Source: Xiphydria camelus
Taxonomy: Eukaryota; Arthropoda; Insecta; Hymenoptera; Xiphydriidae
NCBI GenBank assembly: GCA_963678675.1
Contig: OY783197.1
Location: forward strand, 16,747,543 to 16,811,542
DNA length: 64,000 bases
Reading direction: 5' to 3'
Shown: positions 33,127 to 43,600 of the stretch, in pieces
Layout: every line of letters starts with the position of its first letter
Numbering within the stretch: position 1 is the stretch's first letter
Notes under the pieces: model-generated
The model's database searches: none
What the model was told of the DNA's origin: nothing
The model's input: the letters and a program-made list of their open reading frames with translations, nothing else
Program-made: the position numbers and the translations under genes

Positions 33127-35283
33127 TCAAAGCTGTGAAATTTGCTCTGCTTCGGTCGTTACTTTTGAGAAATAAAAAATAGGATGGAAACATCTATCAG
33201 CCTTTCGTTGCATGAGCGTTGCGCCAAATCCCTTAGAGCTGGCATCACAGTGTAATTCAGTCTCGTCTTTCGGGTCATAGATTGCTAAGATCGGTTGACT
33301 AATCAATTTTGCCTTCAGTGCCTCAAATGCTTCTAATTGATTTTCTCCGAATTCGAACTCCGTTTTTTTCTTTAATAAATCATATAATGGTTTTGCGATT
33401 GACGCGAACGACTCTATGAATTTTCTGAAAAACGAGCAGAGTCCCAAGAAACTCTGCACCTCCCGTATCGTTCTCGGTACCTGAAAACTCTCGACTGCTT
33501 CGATTCCGCTTTTCGTCGGTTGAATCCCCTTTGCCGAAACATAATAGCCTAAAAATTCGATCTCGGTTTCAAGAAAATGGCATTTATCGAGTCTCAACGT
33601 GAGTTTGTTATCTACTAGCAACTTGAATACGCGTTTTAATACTTCGAATTGTTCTTCTACCGTTTCCGTTACAATCAAAATGTCGTCCATGTAAACAATG
33701 ACGTTACTTGCTCTAATTTCGTCTTCCAAAACTGTGTTTATGAATCTTTGAAATGCGGCCGGTGCCGTCTTAATGCCGAAAGGCATTCGAACACACTCAT
33801 ATTGCCCTAACGGCGTGACGAACGACGTGTATTTTATCGACTCATCCGCGACTTTCATATGATAATACCCGTCCTTTAGATCTAGTGATGAAAAGTACTT
33901 TTTATTCGATAATGAGTTGATCTGATCCTCGATGATAGGTAACGGATAATTATCTCTCTCTAGCATATTATTTAAATGCCTAAAATCAATGCACATTCTT
34001 ATCTCTCCATTTTTCTTATTTATCAACACTATCGGAGACGCGTACTCCGAGTCGCTCGGCCTAACGTACCCCTTTTCTAACAAATTATCCAATATGATAC
34101 TTAGTTTATTTCTCTGATCGTACGATAATCGTCGCGGCGTCGAATGGAACGGCTTATCGTCTCTCACTCTTAATTTCAGTTCTTGTCTAACTACCGGTTC
34201 GTCCGGTCTTTCCGGCATCACATACTCTTCCGTAAATAATTTTTTGAATTCTGCCCTCACTTTTCCGTCACTATTCTCGCTCACGTTAAGTTTATCGCTT
34301 AGTTTGTCTAACTCCTCGACTTCTATATGTAGTACCTCGGAGATCGCGTTACTCTCATCTACTCTACGTAGCCCTAGCTTGAATCTCTGCATTAAGACGT
34401 CTCTTCCCAATAAAGCTGAGACCTTAAATGTATTTTCCGGAACGACAAAAACCGGTACGTCCTCCTCAACTAAATTATACAGTGTGGTTCGCGCTTTTAC
34501 CGTTCCTAAGATTTCAATTGGCGTTTGATTCACCCCTCTGTATCGCGATAGACTCGAATCAGCTGGGAGCATGAACTTTCTATCAATGAACCTTTCTTTA
34601 ATCATGCTGATCGGACTTCCCGTGTCTAATTGAGTATCTAAATGCAAGACTCTTCGCGTATTACAATCGTTAATTTCGAACATTACTAGCTCACGGCATT
34701 CTTCTTGCGACGCTAGTTCCTCGTAGACGTTGGTCACCTGCGTCCGTGGTTTGGCAGATCCCTCCGGTTTCGGCTTCTTGTTCTTCCAGTTCTCCGGGCA
34801 ATCCTTCGCCTGGTGCCCCATCAGGAAACATAAGTAACACGCTCCTTTCTCTCGTGTCGGTTGTGGACAGTCTCTCGCAAAATGGTTCGGTTTGCCGCAA
34901 TTATAACACTTCCCTTGGTCCCTTTGGACACTATCGGACTTCTCAGTCTTTATTTCGACTTTCTGGTTCCTACTGTCTTTGTCTTGCTTTTCAGTCCTAG
35001 TGCCACTCACTGTACTGGTCGACGCACTCGTTCCCTTCACACCACCCTTTGTTTCCGCTTTAAGAGTGATCCCCTTGAACGCCAATAGGAGATCGGCCTT
35101 TTCTTTGAGTCGTAACATCAACGCCTGATTTCGCAAACCCCTTTCTGGAATACCTTCGACGATGTACTCGACTATCTCTTCCTCGTCTTCTAACGGTACA
35201 CGATTTGCTACATAGACAAAAGATCGTTTTGTCGTAAAAGTAGTCCTCGAACGTCTCGTTGTGTTGCCATTTCCGATTTTCAA
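33127..35283 (-). pseudogene. Gypsy gag C-terminus, protease and reverse transcriptase
   Basis: This 718-codon frame starts in late gag, then carries two CCHC knuckles (CYNCGKPNHFARDC and CYLCFLMGHQAKDC). An aspartic protease has LDTGSPISMI. The RT has DFRHLNNML, FSSLDLKDGYYHM, FGIKTAPAAFQ and the catalytic YMDD (about 33683-33694), with the thumb/connection ending FLGLCSFFRKFI. RNase H starts with HCDASSKGFGA, and the frame stops at 33127 inside it. The start is not a true initiation site: the frame enters from gag by a shift near 35225 next to an A-run. It encodes the enzymes for cDNA synthesis. Confidence 0.85.
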
Positions 35284-36001
35284 ACTCCCTCTTCCTGTTT
35301 AGCTTCGTAGGGCGGTGGTCGAAAAATTCTTTCATGCATTTCAACAGGTCGTGCAACGGTAACTCTCGGTGTTCCGCTCTGGAGTTGAACCACGATGCTG
35401 CTTTTCCGCGCAGTCTTGAGCTTATTAGCAATTTACCCATATCATCGTCCAGTCTGAATACTCTTACCAGGTACTGCACCTGCTTTTCCCATTCTGTGAA
35501 ATCGGTGCCCTCCCCAAATTCAACCAGCGATTCCCCTATTGTTTTTATGCTGGCTTTGGGCAGTGAAAAATTTGTGTGTGCTTGATGCCCACTGTTCACG
35601 GCCCTCTCTCGATGTTCCAGAGCTTTTTCGCGTTCAAGCAGCTCTACCTGCATCCTTAACAGATCCCGCTCCCTTCTCGTAAGCTCAAGCTCTTGCCGCC
35701 AAGCCTCCCCACTCCGCTGCCTACCCCAATCTAGATCTCCAATCTCCTCCCATCGCCGTTGGTCCTGTACCTCCTGCGGCCTCGTTGCAGCTTCTGGTTG
35801 CCTCGTTCCTCTTGCCCCATCTTCGCACACACGATCCATCCAGGCACCCGTCGGATCTGCTTCCCTCAATCTAGCTATCAATTCGGCCTTGGTTCCTTGT
35901 GATTGGAGCTCCATACTTCTTAGAATTTCTTTCAATTCGGCTACGGTAAATAAGTTCGCTTCCTTCGACATGTTGGCGTAATTTCGGAAAACTTTCTTCA
36001 A
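35060..36001 (-). pseudogene. Gypsy gag with N-terminal SAP-like domain
   Basis: The frame opens at 36001 (a second Met at 35971, MSKEANLF, is an alternative). Residues about 16-52 (VAELKEILRSMELQSQGTKA, then LIARLRE) fit a SAP helix-extended-helix DNA-binding motif. A charged coiled-coil region with Arg/Glu repeats follows (about 95-140). A capsid domain has FTEWEKQVQYL, SSRLRGKAASWF, LKCMKEFF and a zone reading NETFEDYF. After that the frame is lost (near 35225) and gag continues in the frame of 33127-35283. Gag forms the particle that packages the element RNA. Confidence 0.75.
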
Positions 36002-36229
36002 AGTTGCCCTTCAGACGTCACTTCCGTTGTCTTCGTAACCACTTAACCACTTAACCTTTAATTGAGTACTGTTGGACACTTTCCTCAACTCCAATTAACC
36101 GACAAACTATCGCGCACTTCAAATCAAGTACTGTTGGACTTATTCCGCAACTCCAATTTGAATATTAACCTTCCTTTTACACCCAAACTTTTATCATGTG
36201 CGGCCTTGACTCGATCCCACTTCTGAATT

Positions 36230-36560
36230 TGTAAGGATGGTCTTCCCACAACCGCTGCACTCCGAGTTTCGCTACGAACTGCCCCTGCTTCCTCTCACCT
36301 AGCCTGTTACCCCTTGTTCCTCGAGGCATAACGGGATGTCTCGACACTTCGCATAACAGGCCCCCTCGCTCCGACATTCGGACCTTCGGTGCCTTCCCTT
36401 GCGGAAGGCCAGGTAGCCCAACGGGCTGATCTTCTAGGAATGCCCGAACCGTACCCAACGTCCGAACATTCCAGAATCGCCGATTCACCCTGCGCATTCC
36501 TGGCCCGCCGGTCGGTTAGGCACTCGATGGTTATGCCCCTTCCTGATACCTACTCTTACA
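36230..36560 (-). repeat. 5' LTR of the gypsy element
   Basis: 331 bp, near-identical to 31166-31496. The element promoter is expected here, but I cannot assign a TATA box. Confidence 0.9.
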
Positions 36561-36637
36561 GTTACTATTTAAAGCTGTACCGCATTGACGTCACGGGGTG
36601 CATGCGCTGTAAGATGAATCACAGCTGACCATTTATG

Positions 36638-36766
36638 GGGTGCTTTCCATTTATGACACAAGTCGACACACTTCTACTAGAACCACCAACTGATTGGCAG
36701 GCTCCAGCAGAAAGAACCAATGGTTTAATTTTGTGTCGACTCGTGTCAGTTAAATGGAAAGCACCC
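36638..36766. mobile_element. 129-bp MITE (GGGTGCTTTCC ends)
   Basis: GGGTGCTTTCCATTTA and TAAATGGAAAGCACCC form the ends, with matching GACACAAGTCGACACA-type inner arms. No clear TSD is visible. hAT-like MITEs often have such ends, but this is not decisive. Confidence 0.6.
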
Positions 36767-36770
36767 ATTG

Positions 36771-37071
36771 TCACGTAGCTCGTGTGGTTTTCTTGTAGCG
36801 GAATATATCAAATTTTGTTATTGTGCTTGTCAAAATAATGGAAGTTGGTTTCGTGAAAGCAAATTCAGGTAATTTGCCAAAGATAAATATGGACACAGTT
36901 TTCGAGTTCATTTTCTCTGAAAGACCTACAGCCCCTGTCCATTTCTTTGCAGTACCTGTTTGCACATCTTGGTAGGCGAATAAAGATTTTGTCACAAGCT
37001 TTTTTCGTGTTGTTCGCACAATTCGGAACGAAACACTTTTTAAAATACTTTCGTTCTTTCGAATGCTCCAT
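36771..37071 (-). pseudogene. THAP-domain fragment, frameshifted
   Basis: From Met 37071 the minus strand reads KKCFVPNCANNTKKA...IFIRLP, the beginning of a THAP zinc finger (C-x4-C here). One base is missing, and the continuation (DVQTGTAKKWTGAV, the R/KW...AV helix) is in the next frame to about 36780. The closing C-x2-H is not clear. THAP domains bind DNA and occur in P-element-type transposases and in host regulators. The short, broken state suggests a transposon remnant. Confidence 0.55.
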
Positions 37072-37780
37072 TGCCTCAAATTTTTTTTAGGTTAGCCGGG
37101 TGAGGCATTTGAAACGAGTTATTAATAGAGAACTACTGAAGTAGCAGTGGGAACGCATCGGTTCCCCACATTGGGAACCTCTGTTAGATACCGCACTGAC
37201 GTCACAGGCAATCTAGGCGTGGAAACGAAAACTCCACTTTCAATAATTTTTTTTGAGTGAATAGGTGCACGGATCGCATTTTTTCAAAAACCGTTCTTTT
37301 AGTTTCGTTCTCTTCTATTTAAAACGATTTTTATCAAAAAATGCGTCAGTAGCCCATTCATCGCGCGGTGTTATTTTCGAGCGATTCGCACAACGCGACG
37401 TATTCAGACGATTAAGATATTCGTTCCGTCGTCTCAGGAGAAAGAGAAATGTCTTTATCTTCTATCGTTACTCCCGCGACGAGGCGAAATTCCGAGCGGG
37501 TGAATTCGACACTTCGGAAGCAGAGTGCGCCCGGAAAGTCTTCTCCATTTCTTCCCAACGCTTGTCACAGACTTTTCGATAAAGATTTGGCACGCAAAAC
37601 CCATTTTCAACGGCTTTAAAAGAGCGACCTTTTTTCCACTCACGGGGCGTAGTTCCACTCCAGTCTCCTCTTCGTGTGCCGCTGTGCGCTTCTTAGCGCG
37701 TTTACGGGGTCCACACGGCCACGGGCCAGGACTCGGCACTAGCCTCGAACCCAAAGCGCGTTGTTGAAAACCTTCGTATT
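37072..37780. other. Unassigned, partly GC-rich sequence
   Basis: A phrase TACCGCACTGACGTCAC (37190) repeats one near 36583. ORFs at 37265 (plus) and 37455-37754 (minus) have no recognisable domain. A GC-rich stretch at 37640-37755 could belong to a gene promoter or first exon, but nothing confirms it. Confidence 0.3.
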
Positions 37781-38320
37781 AGATTTTTTGAATAATTCGG
37801 TTTTTCAAGAGAGAATAAGCTACTTTAAAAGAGATTTAATTATTAAATCTTGTATTTAACGAACCACTTGAAGAATTAGTCCATGTATTGCACGATAAAT
37901 TGAGAGAATTACAATAAATAATTCTTTGCAATTCGCACCCGCGAAATACTCTGATCATTTAAGCAGACTATCCACCGAGTTTTAATATGAGATTTTATGA
38001 ATAATTTGATTTTCTAAGAGAGAATAAGCTACTTTAAATGAGATTTAATTATTAAATCTTGTATTCAACGCGCGCGAACCACTTGAAGAGTTAATCCACG
38101 TATTGCACTCAAAATTGAGAGAATTACAATAAATAATTCTTTGCAATTTGCACCCGTAAAATACACTGATTATTTAGACTATCTCTAAACATTACATGCT
38201 TCATTTTTATCGTTTTACTCACCATAATGCATTGCACTGAAAATTTAGAGAATTACAATAAACACTTCTTTGCAATTCACACCAACGAAATACCCTCATT
38301 GTTCAAACAAACTATCTACA
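37781..38320. repeat. About 209-bp tandem repeat, 2.5 copies
   Basis: AGAGAATAAGCTACTTTAAA, TTAATTATTAAATCTTG and GAGAATTACAATAAATAATT recur in order at 37781-37989 and 37990-38180. A partial copy (GAGAATTACAATAAACACTT) lies at 38245-38320. Confidence 0.8.
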
Positions 38321-38329
38321 AAGCTTGCA

Positions 38330-38785
38330 TGCATGCGGGAAAGCTGTCAATTCGATCAATTCGATCTCCCGAATTGACAGCTATCGGGAAATCAAATGTT
38401 TGACACTTTTCGCTCTCACGCAGCACACACAGCGTACTCTTCTCAAATCAACTCTAACTATCAAATCCTCGACCATCGGCAAAGTATCGGCAATATAGGT
38501 ATATAAGCTTGTTTCGTTTGGGATGAAACATACGGTACAGTGCCGAAACTTTACCGACGGTCAAGAATTTGATAGAGTTGGCTTGAGAAGAGTACGCTGT
38601 GTGTGTTGCGTGAGAGCGAAAAATGTCAAACATCTGATTTCCCGATAGCTGTCAATTCGGGAAATCAGACGTTTAACACTTTTCGCTCTCACGCAGCACC
38701 AACAAACCAACTCTAACTATCAAATTCTTAGCCGTCGGTAAAGTTTCGGCACTGTAGGTATGTAAGCTTGTTTCGTTTGGCATGA
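38330..38785. repeat. Inverted repeat family B
   Basis: The blocks CCCGATAGCTGTCAATTCGG, GACACTTTTCGCTCTCACGC, the CACACAGCG block and GACGGTAAAGTTTCGGCA occur in alternating orientations around two short palindromes. The same blocks occur at 52310-52599 and are split there by the CCCCGATAGCC element; traces are seen at 51850 and 55330. No coding sequence is present. It is a dispersed palindromic repeat, perhaps a MITE. Confidence 0.65.
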
Positions 38786-39162
38786 AACATACGGCATATT
38801 GCGAGTATCTGGAGTAATGCTCATACAAAACATCCCAGCACTTTCAGTCCTGAAAGTAATGGGTGGACATTGGAAGAGAACCAGTACAATTTTAATTGGT
38901 TCGATGGTAATCAATTACCAAGCTTTGTCAGTGAATCACTTCAAAATGAAACAGGTATTTTATTTTCACTTCAAATTATTTTCATGTATTTGTAGCTATT
39001 CGCAATCTAATTAATTTACTTGTTTTTAAAGAGGATTTAAATAACGATGCACAGACGATGGTGATGATGAGTTAAATATTCAATTTGAAGATTGCCAGGA
39101 TGATAAAATACAAAACTTTGACGATGATGACAACGAAGATTGTCGAAGAGAATCGATAATAT
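38786..39162 (+). pseudogene. Two-exon coding remnant of an unidentified protein
   Basis: An open stretch reads RHIASIWSNAHTKHPSTF, NGWTLEENQYNFNWFDG and LPSFVSESLQNE up to a GTATTT donor at 38954. An acceptor at 39031 leads to a second stretch that is strongly acidic (FEDCQDD, FDDDDNEDC) and ends TGA at 39162. A one-base shift is needed inside the second exon. I remember similar W-F-D-G-x-Q-x-P phrases from transposon-encoded insect proteins but cannot name the family. It directly follows repeat family B. Confidence 0.35.
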
Positions 39163-39170
39163 GATAATTA

Positions 39171-39342
39171 ATAATTGAAGAGTGAAATACGCAAAAGGGT
39201 CTAAGTGCCATTTTTCCTGAAATGGAGATTATTGCTGTTATGGAATCTAACAATAAGTGCCACGTGAAACTTGCAGAACAAATATTTTTGCGTCAGGAAA
39301 AATGGCACTTAGACCCTTTTGCATATTTCACTCTTCAATTAT
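39171..39342. mobile_element. 172-bp hairpin MITE
   Basis: Two 50-bp arms, starting ATAATTGAAGAGTGAAATA and containing GGGTCTAAGTGCC, pair almost perfectly across a 72-bp spacer. The TSD is not resolvable in the AT-rich flanks. Confidence 0.6.
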
Positions 39343-40674
39343 AAATGATATTTTTTACTAATAGTTTTGTACATTTTAATTCATGTATCTTTGGTAGTTG
39401 TAAGACAACAAAAAACAGTAAATCATCATTTTATTGAATTTATTGTTATTGAAAATTATTCATTTTCATACATATACACAGTACAAAATATTCGTCCTTG
39501 CATAAAAAATTGCGTGTAACAATTTAAATTAAATAATTTCTTCGTTTTCACGTGTAAATTAAACACAATGAAATATAAATCTATAAAAATTCATAGTTTA
39601 ATCGCTGAGAATTTTAACACAGCTTGGTATTACTTTTATCATACATCTGTATAACTATTTTTTACACGCCATATACATATGTTAAATTTGATGCACGATT
39701 TTTTACTGTGTATTTTCATTACATTTACATTTAAAACCGAAATTTAATAAAACATCGAATTTTTGAACTTTTATTTTGCCAAATTTATTGCGTTGAAATT
39801 ATTGTTATAATTAAGATTTACAGTTTTATTGAATAATTATTAAAATATTTCATTAAGACAAATAAACAACCTACATTTCAAGAAGCTCTTATAATGGCAT
39901 CTAATGCTCTCACTCGCACTCGTGCGCATGAATAATGCCCTCGCGCTCATACTCATAGCAGAACTTTTATCGTGTCTGGGGGGATGTTTGGTCCATCGGA
40001 TTGGTCTGGCAGTTTACAATAGGTCTTAAAATAGTAACCCACAAGTAACATATATAAAATTTAGGCTTGCTACTATGACGTAGGTTACCTCATTTTTTTG
40101 CGAACTTTAAAGCGTCTGGCGGAAGTTAGCGCGCACGGAAAGTGTCTGGCAATAATGAATATTGGTTTCTAACAATATTCTGTAAAACATATATAAAAAC
40201 CAGCTTTCATACTTTAACGTAGGTGAGCAAAGTTTTTATGTACCTTTTGTACCTGTTACCTGTTAAACGGCCCCGCTTTCAAGCTGGCAAGTACGCATAC
40301 GTTCTTAACTACATATCACACTATTTATTCACAAAATATTAGCTTTGCTAAAATGACGTAGGTCTGGGGGCTCTGGGATCTTGGACTATATAGTTCGTAC
40401 GTAAAAAAGTGTAGACTTTTTTGTTGAAAATTGATAACGGAGCAAAATTGATAACAGCTATTTTTATTCTAAAATTGATATTTTTCGAGTCATTCATAAA
40501 AAACATAAAAAGTCTCCATTTCAATTGTTTAAACAATTGGTTGCGGGGCGAGTTCGAGTATTATTATTTGGTTTATGAATATTGATCCCTTAAAGAACTG
40601 ATTAAGACAATAAAACCTTTTGCAGCAATTTTTTTCATAATTTTTATGTTTTTTTTGGTCTGACGCCTGGACTA
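39343..40674. other. AT-rich intergenic sequence with degenerate direct repeats
   Basis: No gene is seen. Between 40030 and 40370 a phrase (AACATATATAAAA...GCTT...ACGTAGGT) recurs three times about 140 bp apart. This lies immediately downstream of the P450 stop codon at 40675. Confidence 0.5.
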
Positions 40675-43600
40675 TTAGGTGTCTATGGGAACGAATTTCA
40701 CGTACACCGGATTCAAGGGCCTCAGCACCAGGTTCAGCAAGAAACGGATGTCGCTGATCCGCTGCATCGGTTCCAGACGAAAGCTGTGAAGGATACTGGC
40801 GGCCAAAGTCTTGAGCTCGAGCATCGCGAATCGCTGACCTGAAATTTTAGGAGAAACAATGTAAGTAGCGAGTAAACACTTTTTCCAATATCATCGAATA
40901 ACTGATATATTGAGTTGGCTCATAAGTAATGGCGTGTGGTTTTCAATTTAAAAGTGCGCGTAGACAAAAAAAACGTTTTAGAGTAATATTATGTTATATG
41001 AAAAAGTAATTTATACTCTACAAGATAGTGTGGTCAGTTTTTTCATTTTATTTAATTTTTGTTAATTTTCGGATCATTAAAGTGAAATGTCAAGTGGACA
41101 AAAATGAACATTTTCGTCCAGTTTTTTTGCTGCCCTAATGGGCATGTACCACCTTCTCCATAAACACCGCAAATCTTGCGAGCAGCTTCAATGGCTTTAA
41201 CACCTCGATTAAACTCTATTGAAAGAAAATGTCGAAAATGCTCATTTCTGTCCACTTGACGTTCCACTTTAATGATGTGAAGATTAACAAAAATGAAATC
41301 AAATGAAAAAGCCAAATACACTACCCGGTAGAGCATAAATTAGTCTTTCAAATGAGATGTAAAATAAAATGCCAAGATTTTTTTTCTATGCGAACTTTTA
41401 ACTTTAAAAAAACGCCATTACTTAAGAGCCAACCCAATATTTACATTGCGAGTAAATGATATATATTAGGGAATGTTGATTGCGGGTAAAGAAGTATCGT
41501 ATATCGTTCGATAAAGTACGGGTCAAGTTGACATTGAAGTATAGATGAAATCTAGAGTAATTTAAAGCGCGAAAAAGAACAGAGATTTTATGAATACCAA
41601 GCGTATCGTTCATTACCGATGCAGTTGCGCGATCCACCGCTGAACGGTATGTAGGCGAAAGGATGACGACTTTGAACTCTATCTGGTAAAAATCTATCAG
41701 GGTCGTAGACATCGGGATCAGACCAAAAGTTCGGGTCTCTGTGGACGTCGAATATATGCAAGTTAAGCGTCGTGTCGGCTGGCAAGACGTAATTTTCTGA
41801 AAAGATTCGACGATTATTATCCGAGACGATGTAACGCACCACGTGAGGGATAACCTCTTTTTCGCGTGTAATCGTATAATGCCTTTCGTTCGATACAATT
41901 ATAAGAAAAATGGAAGCGCTCTTGCAACGCGATATATGGAAAATTCTACGCGTAATAATTACGTGAAATGAAACTATCTGTACAGCAACTGTGATGCATG
42001 CTATGTATGTACGATGGTGATTTATGCAAATGGTGTTATCTTACTCAATTGCAAGTCCTCCTTGATATGGCGAGATATAAATGGCACTGGGGGAAACAAA
42101 CGGAGAGATTCTTTAATGCAGCGGTCAAGATAGTGCAGATTTTGAACTGCAGCCATGGTCAACTTCCCGTTGTTTTCCAATAATAGAGAATCGACTTCGG
42201 CCCTCGCTCGGTTCTAAATGATGCAATAAGCAATAGGTCACGCGTTACAGTTGAACTTGTGTTGATTTATGTCTGTGACATTAATAACTACCGTTAACTT
42301 GTCTTGTTTTGTCTTGAATTCAAATATGATCATCATTACTATTCATCAATAATTCGAACTTATTTATATTTTTTACCATTAGTGTACGCGCAGCTACATC
42401 GTTACGCTACGATAAACTAATCGTAATGTTAGCGTAGATACCGTGTTAAGAGAGCCATTTTTTTATAATCACCTGAATTTCCTGGTGTTCCGCAAGGGCC
42501 AATAAAGCAAAACACAATCCCATTGCCGTGGTATCGTGACCCTGTTAAATAAAGCAATTAAGGAACATTAAAGAACTCCTCGATGCGTCGAGTAATCGAC
42601 TTCGTTTTTGAAGAGTTTTTCGACCTTTACCAAATCGGGTTGTGCGTTTGTATTTGGACCTTGTAATTCGAGGAGAAGTTCTTTTTTAATTACTCAGAAT
42701 CGGCCTTAATCATTACTAAATTCTACGAACCGCGAACATGAATGTATCCACTTCTTCCCTCATACCCTCGTCGTCTATTAGTCGCCCATCTTTCCACGCA
42801 GCTATGAGAAGATCTAACATTGCCAACCTTTTTTTTCCTAATAATTAGGTACATGAATACAAATTGATAACCTTTCTTTCATTATTTTATCTTATCGCGT
42901 AAACCTTCCATGCAATGCGAATTAATATAAAGAGATAAAATACGATGAAGAGAGAGAGAAAAAAAATAATCCGATTATATCTTTAAATTTCAAATCTAGA
43001 AAACTTACCCGATGTTTTGCCTTCCCCCGGTAAAATAAAAGAACTCTTGCTCTGCTCAAGGAAATTCTCCAAGTACTGATATCCGGTTTGCTCGTGATAA
43101 TTCTTGCGCTCTTCGATGATCTTCAATTGAAATTGCCGTATTATATTAGGAATAAGAAATGATTCACAGGTTTCGGAGAAACTATTTCTGTTGAAACTAA
43201 TGGAGTAAATACCACAACGTCATAACTACCAACAATAGAATTTCTTTGAACTTTCTATTAATGGTGTAACTTCGAATCAATTGAAACAAAGTTACAATAC
43301 CACTTTTCATTTCACGAACCGCCTCGTTTTATTTCGCGCATCAAATTTGAATTCCCAAATTCGAAATTCAAGACGATCATGTACATACGATACATGTATG
43401 TATAAGTGATCCGGCGAAAAAAAATATATGATCGTAAAATGTGTTTGTTTTCGTTCTCACTAATCCATATAAGAAGATAGACAAGACTAATTAAAACTAA
43501 TTAAAATGATACTTTGCCTCTCTTTATACTCGTCAGTCATGAAAATGTAGACAGATTCTTACAGTACGTAAAGAATCGATCTAAAGGCGTATAAACGTAC

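Larger units (their letters stand above)
31166..36560 (-). mobile_element. Young Ty3/gypsy LTR retrotransposon, TSD GTTA
   Basis: The 5.4-kb element has 331-bp LTRs at 31166-31496 and 36230-36560, TG...CA ends, and GTTA on each side (31162-31165 and 36561-36564). Transcription runs on the minus strand. The domain order gag, zinc knuckles, protease, RT, RNase H, integrase is that of Ty3/gypsy. No env-like ORF follows integrase. Just inside the 5' LTR (minus strand, 36228-36205) the sequence TTCAGAAGTGGGATCGAG resembles the complement of a tRNA-Leu 3' arm, a plausible primer-binding site. The LTRs differ at one visible site (31396 A, 36460 G). Confidence 0.9.

Noticed and set aside
41588..41842. 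Reading the P450 heme exon through its upstream ORF ([10 protein letters not shown]...) as a frameshifted gene
   Set aside because: A proper acceptor at 41797-41798 joins in phase with exon 10. The upstream part of the ORF is intron, so no frameshift is needed.
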